From the NCBI RefSeq assembly GCF_001719165.1, contig NZ_CP017057.1, positions 2,294,001-2,358,000 of the forward strand: a stretch of DNA of 64,000 nucleotides, in the 5' to 3' direction. The first letter of the stretch is position 1. Every line of letters begins with the position of its first letter. The translations under genes were made by a program, and so were the position numbers. Under the pieces are notes generated by a model that had not been told where the DNA came from, did no database searches, and saw only the letters and a list, made by a program, of their open reading frames with translations. Shown one piece after another: positions 63,698-64,000 of this stretch. The stretch comes from Erythrobacter litoralis (GTDB lineage Bacteria > Pseudomonadota > Alphaproteobacteria > Sphingomonadales > Sphingomonadaceae).

Positions 63698-64000
63698 ATG
63701 AGAGAGAGCAACGCAGCCAAGATCCCCGCCCGTTCCGTCAATCGCCGCGAAGCGCTCGGCACGTTCGGCGGTGTTTCCGCGCTCGCGCTGCTGCCCGGTT
63801 GCGCCGCGGGATATTCCCAGCCGAGCCTGCGCGACACGCCGCCCGACACGCTTTCGCCCGACCGGATGCTCGACCGGATCGCCTATGCGATGCTCGAGCA
63901 CGAGCCGGGCCGTGCGACCGGCCTGGGGATCGACAACGGCGAATATGCCGGCTGGCGCGGGACCTTCGGCAAGGTCGGCGAGGAAGGGCGCGAGGCCTAT
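63698..64000 (+). CDS. DUF885-family protein, N-terminal part (runs off the window)
   Basis: The frame from ATG 63698 continues to the window end (101 codons). It begins with a twin-arginine-type/lipoprotein signal (VNRREALGTFGGVSALALL, then PGCAAG), followed by the segment YAMLEHEPGRATGLGIDNGE, which is the opening of DUF885 proteins. It would be an exported peptidase-like protein, the second of its kind here besides the one at 7265. Confidence 0.7.
   Translation, partial: MRESNAAKIPARSVNRREALGTFGGVSALALLPGCAAGYSQPSLRDTPPDTLSPDRMLDRIAYAMLEHEPGRATGLGIDNGEYAGWRGTFGKVGEEGREAY

Overview
The window is about 64 kb of GC-rich chromosomal DNA from an alphaproteobacterium, most likely Sphingomonadales/Erythrobacteraceae. 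Pointers are a CcrM-type GANTC methyltransferase, a split PntAA/PntAB/PntB transhydrogenase next to a 40-residue aa3-oxidase subunit IV, a CpaF ATPase, DUF885 proteins, and an AppA-like BLUF photoreceptor of the kind known from purple and aerobic anoxygenic phototrophs. The assignment rests on family recognition only. No rRNA, tRNA or CRISPR array was recognised.

Region 1 (1-14,581) is accessory DNA stacked downstream of glmS. I read it as two Tn7-like islands in tandem at the classical Tn7 attachment site. Eighteen-base sites with the core GACAATAAAGTCTT, the same core I recall from the TnsB sites of Tn7, form three clusters. A right end stops 22 nt after the glmS stop codon (terminus 14,559). 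A left end with three spaced sites begins at 6,694. A second right end stops at 6,689, only 4 nt (GGCT) before that left end. Island 2 (6,694-14,559) carries a DUF885 peptidase-like protein, a DUF418 membrane protein, a broken MFS gene, an amino-acid permease and gene remnants. Island 1 (window start to 6,689, its far end outside the window) carries a BLUF-SCHIC light/redox sensor, a TenA thiaminase operon, a lipoprotein, a membrane-anchored LuxR-type regulator and a minimal tyrosine recombinase. No tnsABCD-like gene lies in either visible part. The two right ends share an almost identical block of about 240 bp.

Region 2 (14,582-30,200) is mostly core: glmS, a DMT transporter, a lipid-linked sugar/envelope cluster (GtrB-like glycosyltransferase, GT-C-like membrane protein, flippase-like protein, methyltransferase), orphan cpaF, a second DMT transporter, two tiny entericidin-like lipoproteins, a DUF938 methyltransferase coupled to an acyl-CoA synthetase, an ABA4-like protein, an NAD(P)-binding protein and dgt.

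Region 3 (30,400-45,600): a racemase-like protein; a coupled beta-helix protein / di-heme cytochrome / alpha-beta hydrolase operon; a TPR protein; pntB-pntAB-pntAA and the oxidase subunit IV; an NtrC-like regulator with an altered GAFTGA loop; an SDR; a PhoD-type phosphatase; folP; and an outer-membrane barrel protein.

Region 4 (45,700-64,000): ccrM with a cluster of its own GANTC target sites upstream; a sulfotransferase-like gene and a Ca2+/Na+ exchanger between ccrM and rnhB; a PQQ-type sugar dehydrogenase lipoprotein; GNAT, DUF1285, NUDIX and CCA-transferase genes; parC; a PfpI-family protein; an AI-2E family permease; a ferredoxin with two adjacent cysteine desulfurases (Fe-S biogenesis); an alpha/beta hydrolase; a tonB-like gene broken by two frameshifts; and the start of a second DUF885 gene.
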